A DNA stretch of 37,407 nt from the NCBI GenBank assembly GCA_038258425.1, contig JBBSPV010000039.1, forward strand, positions 1 to 37,407, given 5' to 3'. Positions 1-7,221 of the stretch are shown one piece after another (the stretch's first letter is position 1; each line of letters begins with the position of its first letter). The translations under genes were made by a program, and so were the position numbers. This DNA comes from DATLGB01 sp038258425 (GTDB lineage Bacteria > Actinomycetota > Thermoleophilia > Solirubrobacterales > Solirubrobacteraceae). The notes under the pieces are model-generated. The model had not been told where the DNA came from. It searched no databases and saw only the letters and a list, made by a program, of their open reading frames with translations.

Positions 1-108
1 GACCGGCGCCACGGGTGCGACCGGCGCCACGGGTGCGACCGGCGCCGCCGGCGCGACGGGCGCGGCGGGCGCGGCGGGCGCGACCGGCGCCACGGGCCCG
101 CAGGGCCT
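1..108 (+). repeat. Tandem repeat encoding Gly-Ala-Thr collagen triplets
   Basis: Units of 9 and 18 bases (ACCGGCGCC and ACGGGTGCG alternating) run head to tail from the window edge and degenerate toward base 100. The period is a multiple of three and stays in the reading frame of the collagen-like protein, so it is a coding repeat prone to length change rather than a CRISPR or intergenic repeat. Confidence 0.8.
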
Positions 109-397
109 GCCCGGTCGTCAGGGCGAGCGGGGGCGCCGCGGGCGCTCGGCCACCGGCCGCGTGGTCTGCGCCGCGGAGGCCGGCACGATCACGTGCCGGC
201 TGCCGCAGGATCTGGTGCCCGGCGGCGTCGTGCGCCTCCACGCGGGAGCGTCGACCCTCGCCGGCCGCCGCAGCCGCAACGGCCGGAGGGTCACGTTCGA
301 GACGACGCACCGCCTCGCCGGGCCCGCGGTGCTCGTCTTCACGCGGGGCTCGCAGACCCGTGCCGTCCGGACGCTGATCCCCGCCCGCGTCGCCTGA
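1..397 (+). CDS. Collagen-like exported protein, 3' part only
   Basis: The open frame enters from the left edge in frame 2 and stops with TGA at 395-397, so only the C-terminal 131 residues are visible. The first 35 or so residues are perfect Gly-X-Y triplets of the GAT/GAA type (Thr-Gly-Ala units), then GPQGLPGRQGERGRRGR. A compact tail of about 80 residues follows, with two Cys and beta-rich character. The underlying DNA is a tandem repeat of an 18-base unit. Collagen-like triplet proteins in bacteria are usually secreted or surface-anchored; the signal peptide would lie outside the window. No function is assigned to the tail. A second collagen-like protein lies at 7222-8238. Confidence 0.75.
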   Translation, partial: TGATGATGATGATGAAGATGAAGAAGATGATGPQGLPGRQGERGRRGRSATGRVVCAAEAGTITCRLPQDLVPGGVVRLHAGASTLAGRRSRNGRRVTFETTHRLAGPAVLVFTRGSQTRAVRTLIPARVA

Positions 398-420
398 GCG
401 ACGAGTCCCGCACGCCAACC

Positions 421-459
421 GGTCGCGATTGTGCACGTGGGTGGTGCACGATCGCGACC
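421..459. terminator. Strong hairpin between convergent genes
   Basis: Arms 421-436 and 444-459 pair over 16 bp with a single G-T wobble, closing a 7-base loop. The hairpin sits between the end of the collagen-like gene (397) and the end of the convergent GNAT gene (505), so it can serve both strands. There is no T-tract, which is usual for terminators in very GC-rich actinobacteria. Confidence 0.6.
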
Positions 460-504
460 ACCGCCGCTCGCGCCCGGAGCTGGGCGTTCCGGCGCAGGCG
501 GCCC

Positions 505-969
505 CTACCCCTGCAGCGGGAGCGCCAGCACGGCGCAGCCGCCGTGCTTCTCGCGGAAGCCGAGCGACTCGTAGAGGCCGCGGGCGGCCGCGTTGACGTC
601 GTCGACGTCGAGCTCGACGCGTCCGCAGCCGCGCTCGCGGGCGAGCTCGAGGGCGCGGTCCATGAGCGCACGGCCGAGCCCCGCGCCGCGCGCGGTCCCG
701 GTGACGAACACGTCCTCGATCCAGCAGTCCTCCGTGCCCGTCCACAGCGAGTGGCGGAAGCGGATCTGGACGACCCCGGCTGGCGCGGAGTCCGCGTCGA
801 CGGCGCCGAGCAGGTACTGCGTCGTCCGCGGCTCCTCGATCAGCCCTTCGACGCCCGCGAGGAAGGCGTTGTCCGACGGCCAGGCGCTCTCGTAGAAGTC
901 GCGGAAGGCGACGAGCAGGCGGGCGACGTGCTCGGCCTCCGCGGGCTCGGCGACCCAGACGTGCGGCAT
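505..969 (-). CDS. GNAT-family N-acetyltransferase
   Basis: A 154-residue protein of the acetyl-CoA-dependent GNAT fold. The acetyl-CoA pyrophosphate-binding loop is visible as ARGAGLGRAL (motif A, R-x-x-G-x-G) about residue 93, preceded by the beta-4 strand WIEDVFVTG and followed by the RVELDVDDVNAAARGLYESLGF segment typical of motif B. The substrate cannot be told. The ATG at 967-969 is chosen over an upstream in-frame start because the longer version adds only a low-complexity Arg/Gly stretch and because a TAGCCT hexamer lies 7 nt upstream of this ATG, fitting a leaderless transcript. It lies downstream of a second, unrelated GNAT gene on the same strand. Confidence 0.85.
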   Translation of the reverse strand: MPHVWVAEPAEAEHVARLLVAFRDFYESAWPSDNAFLAGVEGLIEEPRTTQYLLGAVDADSAPAGVVQIRFRHSLWTGTEDCWIEDVFVTGTARGAGLGRALMDRALELARERGCGRVELDVDDVNAAARGLYESLGFREKHGGCAVLALPLQG

Positions 970-976
970 CGCGCGC

Positions 977-982
977 AGGCTA
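977..982 (-). promoter_or_regulatory. Candidate leaderless -10 box for the GNAT gene at 505-969
   Basis: TAGCCT on the minus strand, 7 nt before the ATG. It fits the TAnnnT spacing seen at many starts in this window and lies between the two GNAT genes, so the downstream gene may have its own promoter. Confidence 0.5.
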
Positions 983-1001
983 CCCGGGACCGGGCCGCGC
1001 C

Positions 1002-1499
1002 TCAGATCAGCTCGCCCGCCAGCAGGTCCATGAGCAGGCCGTCGACCCAGCGGCCCTCGGCGTGGTCCCACCACGACCGGCGCGTGACCCCGACGCGGCG
1101 GAAGCCGACGCGGGCGTAGGCGCGGATGGCCACGAGGTTCGCCGCCGCCGGGTCGATGGTGAGCCGGTGGTGGCCGCGCTCGACCAGCAGGTGGCGCGCG
1201 ACGGCGCGGATGGCGTCACCGCCCAGGCCGCGCCCGTGGAAGGCGGTGGCCAGGAAGAGGTCGACGCTCGCGTGCCGGAAGGCCGGCTCCTCCTCCTCCC
1301 AGAACTGGATGAGCCCCGCGCGCTCGCCCGCCACCTCGACGGTGAGCACGGTCGTCTCCGGGTCGTCGAACGGCCACTCGTCGTTCTCTGGCGGCCCCCA
1401 CCAACGCCGCACCGCCGGCTCGGCGCGGGTGGCGAGCATGAAGTCCCGGTCGCCCGCCTCGAGCGGCCGCAGGGCGACGCGCTCGCCGGTGAGGCGCAC
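1002..1499 (-). CDS. GNAT acetyltransferase, RimJ/AAC(6')-like
   Basis: A 165-residue acetyltransferase starting with MRLTGERVALRPLEAGDRDF, the opening typical of the RimJ/RimL and AAC(6')-type GNAT branch. The acetyl-CoA loop is FHGRGLGGDAI about residue 92, followed by NLVAIRAYARVGFRRVG, where the aromatic in GF packs on CoA. Members of this branch modify protein N-termini, aminoglycosides or small metabolites; nothing here discriminates. It starts at GTG only 4 nt after the pccA-like stop, so it is probably translated from the same transcript as the carboxylase subunit, although no functional link is evident. Confidence 0.85.
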   Translation of the reverse strand: MRLTGERVALRPLEAGDRDFMLATRAEPAVRRWWGPPENDEWPFDDPETTVLTVEVAGERAGLIQFWEEEEPAFRHASVDLFLATAFHGRGLGGDAIRAVARHLLVERGHHRLTIDPAAANLVAIRAYARVGFRRVGVTRRSWWDHAEGRWVDGLLMDLLAGELI

Positions 1500-1503
1500 G
1501 CCG

Positions 1504-3312
1504 CTAGTCGTCCCCGCCGCCCGCGCCGTCGGCCGTCGTGATGACCGCGATCCGGTCGCCGGACTTGATCGCCTCGCCCTCCTTGACCGCGAGCTCGGCG
1601 ATCCGGCCCGCCTTGTGGGCCTGGATCTCGTTCTCCATCTTCATCGCCTCGATGATGCAGATCAGCTGGCCCTCCTGCACCTCCTGGCCCTGCTCGACGA
1701 GGACCTTCCACATGTTGCCCTGCAGGGGGGAATCCAGCGCGTCGCCACCGCCGCCACCGCCGGAGGACCGCTCCCCGCGGCGCGGCGGCCTGCGGGCGCC
1801 CGCGGCCGGCCCGGCGCCGTTGACGGATGCAGGCCCGAGGGGCTCGCCGTGGACGCGGACGTCGAAGCGCTTGCCGGAAACCTCGACGGTGTAGGCACGC
1901 TCCTCGAGCTCCGGCTCGTCCTCGCCGGAGCGCTCCGGCGCCGGCTGGGCGAGCGTCTTGAGCCAGTCGCGGTCCTCGATCAGGTCGCGGCAGGTCTCGG
2001 CGTTGGCCCACTGCTCGGAGGCCATGATCGCCTGGTGGAACGGCATCAGCGTCGTGACGCCCTCCACCCGGAACTCCTCCAGCGCGCGCAGCATCCGCCG
2101 GGTGGCGAGCTCGCGCGTCGCGTCCCAGACGATGAGCTTGGCGACCATCGGGTCGTACAGCGGGGTGATCTCCGAGCCGGCCAGCACTCCCGAGTCCACG
2201 CGCACGCCCGGGCCGGAGGGCTCCGTGTAGGAGGTGATCGTCCCCGGCGCGGGCGCGAAGTTCTTCGCCGCGTCCTCGGCGTTGACGCGGCACTCGATCG
2301 CGTGGCCGCGCAGCTGCACGTCGTCCTGGGTCAACGACAGGGCCTCGCCGGCGGCGATGCGGATCTGCTCGCGCACGATGTCGACGCCGGTGGTCGCCTC
2401 CGTCACGCAGTGCTCGACCTGCACGCGGGTGTTCATCTCGAGGAAGAAGTACTCGTCCGGCCCGTCGTCCTGCTTGACGAACAGGCCCTCTATCGTGCCC
2501 GCCGAGCGGTAGTCGACGGCCCGGGCCGCGTCGACGCCGATCTTGCCGATCCGCTCGCGCATCGCCGCGTCCACCAGTGGCCCCGGCGACTCCTCGATGA
2601 GCTTCTGGTGCCGACGCTGGATGGAGCAGTCGCGCTCGCCGAGGTGGACGACGTTGCCGTACCCGTCCGCGAGGATCTGGACCTCGACGTGGCGCGGGTC
2701 CTCGAGGTAGCGCTCGAGGTAGACCGTGTCGTCGGAGAAGAACTTCTCGCCCTCGCGTGCCGCGCCCTCGAAGGCGTCGGCGAGCTTGTCGGGCGTCATG
2801 GCGACGCGGAAGCCCTTGCCGCCGCCGCCACCGGCGGCCTTGACCGCGACGGGGTAGCCGATGTCCTCGGCGATGCGCTCGGCGTCCTCGAGCGTCTCGA
2901 CCGGGTCCGTCGTGCCCGGCACGATCGGGACGCCGGCGGCCTGCATGAGCTCCCGTGCCCGGGTCTTGGAGCCCATCGCGTCGATCGCGGCCGCCGGCGG
3001 GCCGATGAAGGTCACGCCGGCCTCCTCGAGCGTCCGGGCGAAGGCCGCGTTCTCGGCCAGGAAGCCGTAGCCGGGGTGCACGGCCTCGGCGCCGGAGGCC
3101 TCGACGACCTCGAGCAGCTTCTCCACCACGAGGTAGCTCTGGTTCGCCGGCCCGGGACCCAGCAGATGGGCCTCCGAGGCCCGCTTGACGTGCTGGGCGT
3201 CGCGGTCGGCCTCGGAGTAGACGGCCACGGAGTCGATGCCGAGCTCGTCCAGCGCGCGGATCACGCGCACGGCGATCTCACCCCGGTTGGCCACGAGCAC
3301 CTTCGAGAACAT
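1504..3312 (-). CDS. pccA: Acyl-CoA (propionyl-CoA) carboxylase alpha subunit: biotin carboxylase plus biotin carrier
   Basis: The 602-residue protein has the biotin carboxylase fold (MFSKVLVANRGEIAVRVIRA at the N-terminus, the ATP-grasp glycine loop GGGGGKGFR near residue 170, and the FFLEMNTRVQVEH active-site segment near residue 295). A Gly/Arg-rich linker at about 500-525 leads to a biotinyl domain with EAMKMEN; the biotinylated lysine is Lys558. It uses ATP and bicarbonate to carboxylate biotin for transfer to an acyl-CoA by a beta subunit. The likely partner is PccB at 8279-9844. Length and domain order match the actinobacterial AccA/PccA type. A perfect palindrome precedes the start (3313-3333). 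Acetyl-CoA use is possible because such alpha subunits are often shared between complexes. Confidence 0.93.
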   Translation of the reverse strand: MFSKVLVANRGEIAVRVIRALDELGIDSVAVYSEADRDAQHVKRASEAHLLGPGPANQSYLVVEKLLEVVEASGAEAVHPGYGFLAENAAFARTLEEAGVTFIGPPAAAIDAMGSKTRARELMQAAGVPIVPGTTDPVETLEDAERIAEDIGYPVAVKAAGGGGGKGFRVAMTPDKLADAFEGAAREGEKFFSDDTVYLERYLEDPRHVEVQILADGYGNVVHLGERDCSIQRRHQKLIEESPGPLVDAAMRERIGKIGVDAARAVDYRSAGTIEGLFVKQDDGPDEYFFLEMNTRVQVEHCVTEATTGVDIVREQIRIAAGEALSLTQDDVQLRGHAIECRVNAEDAAKNFAPAPGTITSYTEPSGPGVRVDSGVLAGSEITPLYDPMVAKLIVWDATRELATRRMLRALEEFRVEGVTTLMPFHQAIMASEQWANAETCRDLIEDRDWLKTLAQPAPERSGEDEPELEERAYTVEVSGKRFDVRVHGEPLGPASVNGAGPAAGARRPPRRGERSSGGGGGGDALDSPLQGNMWKVLVEQGQEVQEGQLICIIEAMKMENEIQAHKAGRIAELAVKEGEAIKSGDRIAVITTADGAGGGDD

Positions 3313-3333
3313 GGCCCGGAATCTATCCGGGCC
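3313..3333 (-). promoter_or_regulatory. Palindromic promoter/operator of pccA
   Basis: A perfect 8-bp inverted repeat (GGCCCGGA / TCCGGGCC) with a 5-base centre abuts the ATG. The hexamer TAGATT (minus strand, 3325-3320) lies across the centre, 7 nt before the start codon, and fits a leaderless -10 box. A regulator bound to the palindrome would cover the -10 element. The regulator is unknown. Confidence 0.55.
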
Positions 3334-3390
3334 GGCTCGTGAGGGGGACGAAGTGATCCTGAGCCCGTGCGGGCGCTCGGGTGCAGCGGC

Positions 3391-4278
3391 CTACGCGGCG
3401 CCCCACGTCGCGCAGGCCTGGGCCAGGCCATCGGCGAAGCGCGCGAGCGTGGCGCCGTCGGCCGCGCCGTGCAGCGGGTTGAGCTCGGTCACCGTCAGGG
3501 CCGTCACGCGCGGGTCGGCCAGCAGCCCGGCGAGCCCCGCGAGCGCGGTGTCCAGCGGCACCCCCACGTTGCGCCCGGTGTTCTCCGAGAGCGGGGCGTC
3601 GACGAAGTCGACGACGTCGACGTCGAAGTGGACGGCGAGCCTTCGTCGCTCGGGCCCGAGAGCGTCGAGCGCCGCTCGGGCCGCCGCCGCCGGATCGGCG
3701 GCGAGGGCCGCGACGTCGACCACCGGCACGCCCCTGGCCGGCAGCTGGTCGCGCTCCCACGCCGTCGCCTGCCCCGGATCGAACCCGAGCAGGGCGAGCT
3801 GGTCGGGCCGCAGGGATGCGCGCGCGGCGAGCTCAGGTACGCAGCCGTCCAGGCCCAGCGCGTGCCCGAGGCCCATCCAGTCGAGCGCGCCGTCGTTGAC
3901 GCTCGAGGGCACGTTCATGTCGGCGTGCAGGTCGAGGTAGACGACGCCCGGCGCGCCGAGCGCGGCGACGGTCCCGAGCCCGACCGTGCAGTCGCCGCCC
4001 AGCACGAGCGCGCGCTCGCCGGCGGCCACGCAGTCGGCGACCGCGGAGGCGACCTCGTCGACGGCGGCGACCACCGCCTCGACGTTCTGGGCGAGCGCCG
4101 CCGCCGGATCCGGTGACCAGCGACGCAGCCGGCCGTCCCCGCGGTCGTGCGCCGGCACGCCCAGCTCGTCGAGACGGGTGAGCAGGCCGGCGTCGCGCAG
4201 CCACTGCGGAGCCAGCTCCTGGCCCGGCGCGTAGGCCCCGGCGCTCGAGGGCGCGCCGATCACGCCGATGGTGGGCAT
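3391..4278 (-). CDS. Arginase/agmatinase-family ureohydrolase
   Basis: A 295-residue protein with the binuclear-manganese ureohydrolase motifs: GGDC at 94-97, DLHAD at 116-120 and FDVDVVD at 218-224. Asp116, His118, Asp120, Asp219 and Asp221 match five of the six metal ligands of arginases. The sixth, the His of the GGDH motif, is Cys97. Family members hydrolyse a guanidino group to urea (arginase, agmatinase) or formiminoglutamate to formamide; the substrate is not evident. The SENTGRN stretch near residue 231 is at the substrate loop. The gene stands 78 bases upstream of pccA and 25 downstream of the S4 gene on the same strand, with no clear pathway link. Confidence 0.82.
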   Translation of the reverse strand: MPTIGVIGAPSSAGAYAPGQELAPQWLRDAGLLTRLDELGVPAHDRGDGRLRRWSPDPAAALAQNVEAVVAAVDEVASAVADCVAAGERALVLGGDCTVGLGTVAALGAPGVVYLDLHADMNVPSSVNDGALDWMGLGHALGLDGCVPELAARASLRPDQLALLGFDPGQATAWERDQLPARGVPVVDVAALAADPAAAARAALDALGPERRRLAVHFDVDVVDFVDAPLSENTGRNVGVPLDTALAGLAGLLADPRVTALTVTELNPLHGAADGATLARFADGLAQACATWGAA

Positions 4279-4303
4279 GCGCCGGACTAGAGCAGATCTC
4301 GGC

Positions 4304-4519
4304 TCAGGCGAGCGTGACCCGCTCGTCGCCCACCGCGACGACGTCCCCGCGCCGGAGCTGACGGCCGCGACGGGCCTCGGGCTCGCCGTTGACGGTCACC
4401 GCGCCGGCGGCGAGCAGCGCCTTCGCCTGCCCGCCCGAGTCGGCCAGGCCGGCGTGCTTGAGCAGCTGCCCGAGGCGGATGCCGTCTTCGCGCAGCTGCA
4501 CGGTGCGCTCGGCGCTCAC
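4304..4519 (-). CDS. S4-domain RNA-binding protein, YbcJ-like
   Basis: A 71-residue protein consisting only of an S4 fold: IRLGQLLKHAGLADSGGQAKALLAAGAV, then VNGEPEARRGRQLRRGDVV. This is the alpha-L motif that grips structured RNA, and the small stand-alone form resembles the ribosome-associated YbcJ/RqcP-like proteins. The role is probably in ribosome or tRNA handling, but no partner is visible. It starts at GTG 3 nt beyond the stop codon of the cysN remnant, so it appears to ride on the sulfate-assimilation transcript. Confidence 0.8.
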   Translation of the reverse strand: MSAERTVQLREDGIRLGQLLKHAGLADSGGQAKALLAAGAVTVNGEPEARRGRQLRRGDVVAVGDERVTLA

Positions 4520-4522
4520 GGG

Positions 4523-4573
4523 CTAGACGGCCATGCCGGCGGCCACCGTGTCGTTGGTCGCCTCGTCGACGAG
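4523..4573 (-). pseudogene. cysN: Remnant of the 3' end of cysN (sulfate adenylyltransferase large subunit)
   Basis: Read on the minus strand and ending with TAG at 4525-4523, this stretch spells LVDEATNDTVAAGMAV. This closely resembles the conserved C-terminal tail of CysN/CysNC proteins (a D-x-x-TN-x-TVAAGM ending). Upstream in the same frame the sequence becomes Arg-rich antisense of cysH with no GTPase-like features, and the cysH stop is only 23 bases away. The rest of cysN, and any cysD, is therefore missing; a deletion joining cysH to the last 16 codons of cysN would explain it. The identification rests on a short peptide and on the sulfur-assimilation neighbours. Confidence 0.6.
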
Positions 4574-4595
4574 TGGGTCGGTGCGGTGACGACGC

Positions 4596-5225
4596 TCACG
4601 TGGCGTCGACCAGGTGCAGTCCGCACTCTGTCCGGTCGGTGCCCGCCCAGCGGCCCTCGCGGCCCTCGCCGGGCAGCGTGCACGGCTCGCAGCCGATGGA
4701 CGCGTAGCCGCGGTCGTGCAGCGGGTGGTAGGGGAGGTCGCGCTCATGGATCGTGCGCCACAGGTCGCGCTCGGTCCAGCCGGCGAGCGGGTTGTACTTC
4801 AGGATGCCGCGCTTGGCGTCCGACTCGACCTCCAGCGCGCCGGTGCGGGTCGGGCCCTGCTCGCGGCGGATGCCGGTCACCCAGGCCTCGGCGCCAGCCA
4901 GGGCGGCCTCGAGGGCGCGGACCTTCGCGGCGCTGCAGCACTCCTGCGCGGTCCAGGTCCGCGTCTCGCGGCGGGCGTCCTGCACCTCGACATGGACGCC
5001 GAAGCGCGCCTCGAACGCCCGCCAGGTGGCGAGCGTCTCCTCGAAGAGCACCCCGGTGTCGATGGTCACGAGGCGCGTGTCCGGGGCGACCCGCGAGACG
5101 GCGTCGACGAGCACGGACTCCTCCTTCTGGAAGGAGCACAGCAGCACCAGCCGGTCACCGTGCCGGCGGCCGGCGTCGGCGAGCAGCGCGTCGAGCGACC
5201 GGGTCAGGTCGGGAGCGAGGGCCAT
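4596..5225 (-). CDS. cysH: Assimilatory adenylyl-sulfate (APS) reductase
   Basis: A 209-residue PAPS/APS reductase. The SFQKEES loop at 31-37 is the PP-loop that binds the sulfonucleotide. Cys96-Cys97 and Cys179-x-x-Cys182 form the four-cysteine 4Fe-4S site that marks the APS-using, plant-type/bacterial assimilatory branch rather than the iron-sulfur-free PAPS reductases. Cys201 in the ECGLH tail is the catalytic cysteine that carries the S-sulfo intermediate. The product, sulfite, goes to the sulfite reductase whose stop lies 7 bases upstream, so the two form one operon. ATP sulfurylase, needed to make APS, survives here only as the cysN remnant. Confidence 0.93.
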   Translation of the reverse strand: MALAPDLTRSLDALLADAGRRHGDRLVLLCSFQKEESVLVDAVSRVAPDTRLVTIDTGVLFEETLATWRAFEARFGVHVEVQDARRETRTWTAQECCSAAKVRALEAALAGAEAWVTGIRREQGPTRTGALEVESDAKRGILKYNPLAGWTERDLWRTIHERDLPYHPLHDRGYASIGCEPCTLPGEGREGRWAGTDRTECGLHLVDAT

Positions 5226-5232
5226 GGGGCGC

Positions 5233-7071
5233 TCAGACCGCGCACTCGCCTTCGCCCCGGATGACCTGGAACGGCACGTTGCGGCTCCAGTCGATGAAGT
5301 GGTTCATCGTGTCCAGGCCGAACTCGATCGGCATCGTGAGGTCGGAGACGGCGGCTTCGAAGACCTGGGTGCCGACGCGTGGGGCGAAGTCGCGGAACGG
5401 CTCGCCGTCCTCGCGTTGCTCGCGGTATAGCGCGAGCCAGCGGTCGACGGCCTCCGGGACCCGCTTGGCGGGCAGCCGGACCTTCAGCCGCGTGCCGTAG
5501 CCGACCTCGCCCGCGTCGAACTGGCCGCCGACGTGGGCGATGTAGGCGGGCACCGTGTGCTCGCCGACCTTCAGCGACGCGCCGTAGAAGCCGAGGTCGG
5601 CGATGTGGTGCTGCGAGCAGCCGTTGGGGCAGCCGCTCATCTTGATGTGCATCCTGCGCACGAGCGGATCCTCGTCGGCCTTGATCTCGTCGAGTCGCTC
5701 GCGGATCGCGAGGTTCAGGCCCATGGAGGCCGTGATCCCGAGCTTGCACGAGTCGGTGCCGGGGCACGAGACGACGTCGGTGACCTCGTCGGCGCCGGGC
5801 CGGCCGAGGTCGAGCGCCCGCAGCCGCTGCCAGACGTCGTGGGCGGCCTCCTCGGGCACCCAGCGCAGCACGAGGTTCTGGTGCACGGTCATGCGGGCGT
5901 TGCCGCCCGAGAAGTCGCGCATGAGCTGCCCGAGGCCGCGGAACTGCTCCGGCGTGAGGTCGCCGCGCGGGACGTGCACGTGGGCGGTGACGTAGCCGGC
6001 CTGGCGCTGCGGCCGCAGCGCCGAGGAGGCCCAGCGGTCGAACGCGGTGCGATCGCCGTTCGGTCCGGGGCTCTGCCCCCTCGCGGCCCAGGCGGCCGCT
6101 CCCCCGGCTTGCGCCCGGACGGACGCCTCCTCGTCGTGGAGGAAGAGGTCGGGGGTGAAGTCGCGCTCGGCGACCCAGTCGCCCTGGAGCTCCGCCTCCA
6201 CCTGGGTGCGCAGCTCGTCGATGCCGAACTTGTCCACGAAGACCTTGAGCCGGGCGCGGGCGCGGTTCTTGCGCAGCCAGTCCTGGCGGTCGAAGATCCG
6301 GAACACGGCCTCGGCGACCTTGAGGTAGTCGCCGTTGCCGGCCTCGACGAAGTCATACAGCGTCGGGGCGATGCGCGGCATGATCGAGGTGCCGCCGCCG
6401 ACGCGGACCTCGAAGCCCTGCTTGCCGTCGCGCTCGCGGGCGAGGTAGGCGATGTCGTGGATGCCGGTGATCGAGCGGTCGGCGTCCGAGCCGGTGAAGG
6501 CCGTCTTGACCTTGCGCGGCATGAGCTGCGTTGTCGGGTGGCGGACGAAGTAGCGGACGTAGGCGCCGACGTAGGGCGTCGGGTCGAAGGTCTCGTCCTC
6601 GCAGACGCCGGCCCACGGGTCGGCGGTCACGTTGCGGACGGTGTTGCCGCAGCCCTCGCGCGACGACAGCCCGGAGGCGGAGATGTCGCGGATGAACTTC
6701 GCCGCGTCGTCGAGCGGGACGTGGTGGATCTGGACGTTCTGCCGGGTGGTGATGTGGCCCTTGTTCAGCGGCGCGTAGGTCTCCACCGCGTCGGCGAAGG
6801 CGTCCATCTGGTCCGGCGTGACGCCGCCGAAGGGGAGCTTGACCCGGATCATCTGGACCGCGGCCTGGCGCTGGCCGTAGACGCCCTGCTTGAGCCGGAA
6901 GCCGATGAACTCCGTCTCGGGCGTCTGACCGTCGAGGAATCGGCCCGACTCCGTGTCGAAGTCGTCGAACTCGCGCTCGAGGATCGGGATGACGTGGCCG
7001 GGCACGTCGTCGAGCACCTCGGGGTGCTCGAGCGTGCCGCGGCGGCGCGACTGGACGGACGTGGGCTCCAT
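5233..7071 (-). CDS. sir: Ferredoxin-dependent sulfite (nitrite/sulfite) reductase
   Basis: A 612-residue siroheme/4Fe-4S reductase with two nitrite/sulfite reductase half-domains. Cluster ligands are Cys436, Cys442 (C-x5-C) and Cys481, Cys485 (C-x3-C in SGCPNGC). Arg residues in TTRQNVQIHHV (about 108-118) and in the RNV stretch match anion and siroheme contacts. It reduces sulfite to sulfide with six electrons from ferredoxin; the cysH neighbour favours sulfite over nitrite. An insertion of roughly 35 residues at 318-352, rich in Ala, Gly, Arg and Pro, interrupts the region between the halves and is encoded by hairpin-forming DNA. The ATG at 7069-7071 has no close Shine-Dalgarno sequence, and a leader of over 40 bases is likely. 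Confidence 0.92.
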   Translation of the reverse strand: MEPTSVQSRRRGTLEHPEVLDDVPGHVIPILEREFDDFDTESGRFLDGQTPETEFIGFRLKQGVYGQRQAAVQMIRVKLPFGGVTPDQMDAFADAVETYAPLNKGHITTRQNVQIHHVPLDDAAKFIRDISASGLSSREGCGNTVRNVTADPWAGVCEDETFDPTPYVGAYVRYFVRHPTTQLMPRKVKTAFTGSDADRSITGIHDIAYLARERDGKQGFEVRVGGGTSIMPRIAPTLYDFVEAGNGDYLKVAEAVFRIFDRQDWLRKNRARARLKVFVDKFGIDELRTQVEAELQGDWVAERDFTPDLFLHDEEASVRAQAGGAAAWAARGQSPGPNGDRTAFDRWASSALRPQRQAGYVTAHVHVPRGDLTPEQFRGLGQLMRDFSGGNARMTVHQNLVLRWVPEEAAHDVWQRLRALDLGRPGADEVTDVVSCPGTDSCKLGITASMGLNLAIRERLDEIKADEDPLVRRMHIKMSGCPNGCSQHHIADLGFYGASLKVGEHTVPAYIAHVGGQFDAGEVGYGTRLKVRLPAKRVPEAVDRWLALYREQREDGEPFRDFAPRVGTQVFEAAVSDLTMPIEFGLDTMNHFIDWSRNVPFQVIRGEGECAV

Positions 7072-7118
7072 GGGAAGGCTGCGGCTCCTGGCGAGGTCGC
7101 TGGGGAACGGCCATGGTA

Positions 7119-7148
7119 CAAAAACCGACCGGGATTAGGGAGTTTTTG
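7119..7148. promoter_or_regulatory. A/T-rich inverted repeat in the sir / exported-protein divergent gap
   Basis: CAAAAAC at 7119-7125 and GTTTTTG at 7142-7148 form a 7-bp inverted repeat with a 16-base spacer, so the centres are about two helical turns apart. A-tracts like these are rare in this GC-rich window. The site lies 48 bases before sir and 74 before the exported gene, and is a candidate operator for sulfur control, for the exported gene, or for both. Confidence 0.4.
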
Positions 7149-7221
7149 GTCACCGTCACGTCTTGGGCTTTCCGTATGGTCAAGCACAGGGACGACGTCG
7201 ACGCACGGCCGAGGGGGCACG

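Noticed and set aside
1..108. Possible CRISPR array
   Set aside because: The units are contiguous, have no spacers and keep the reading frame of a Gly-X-Y protein.
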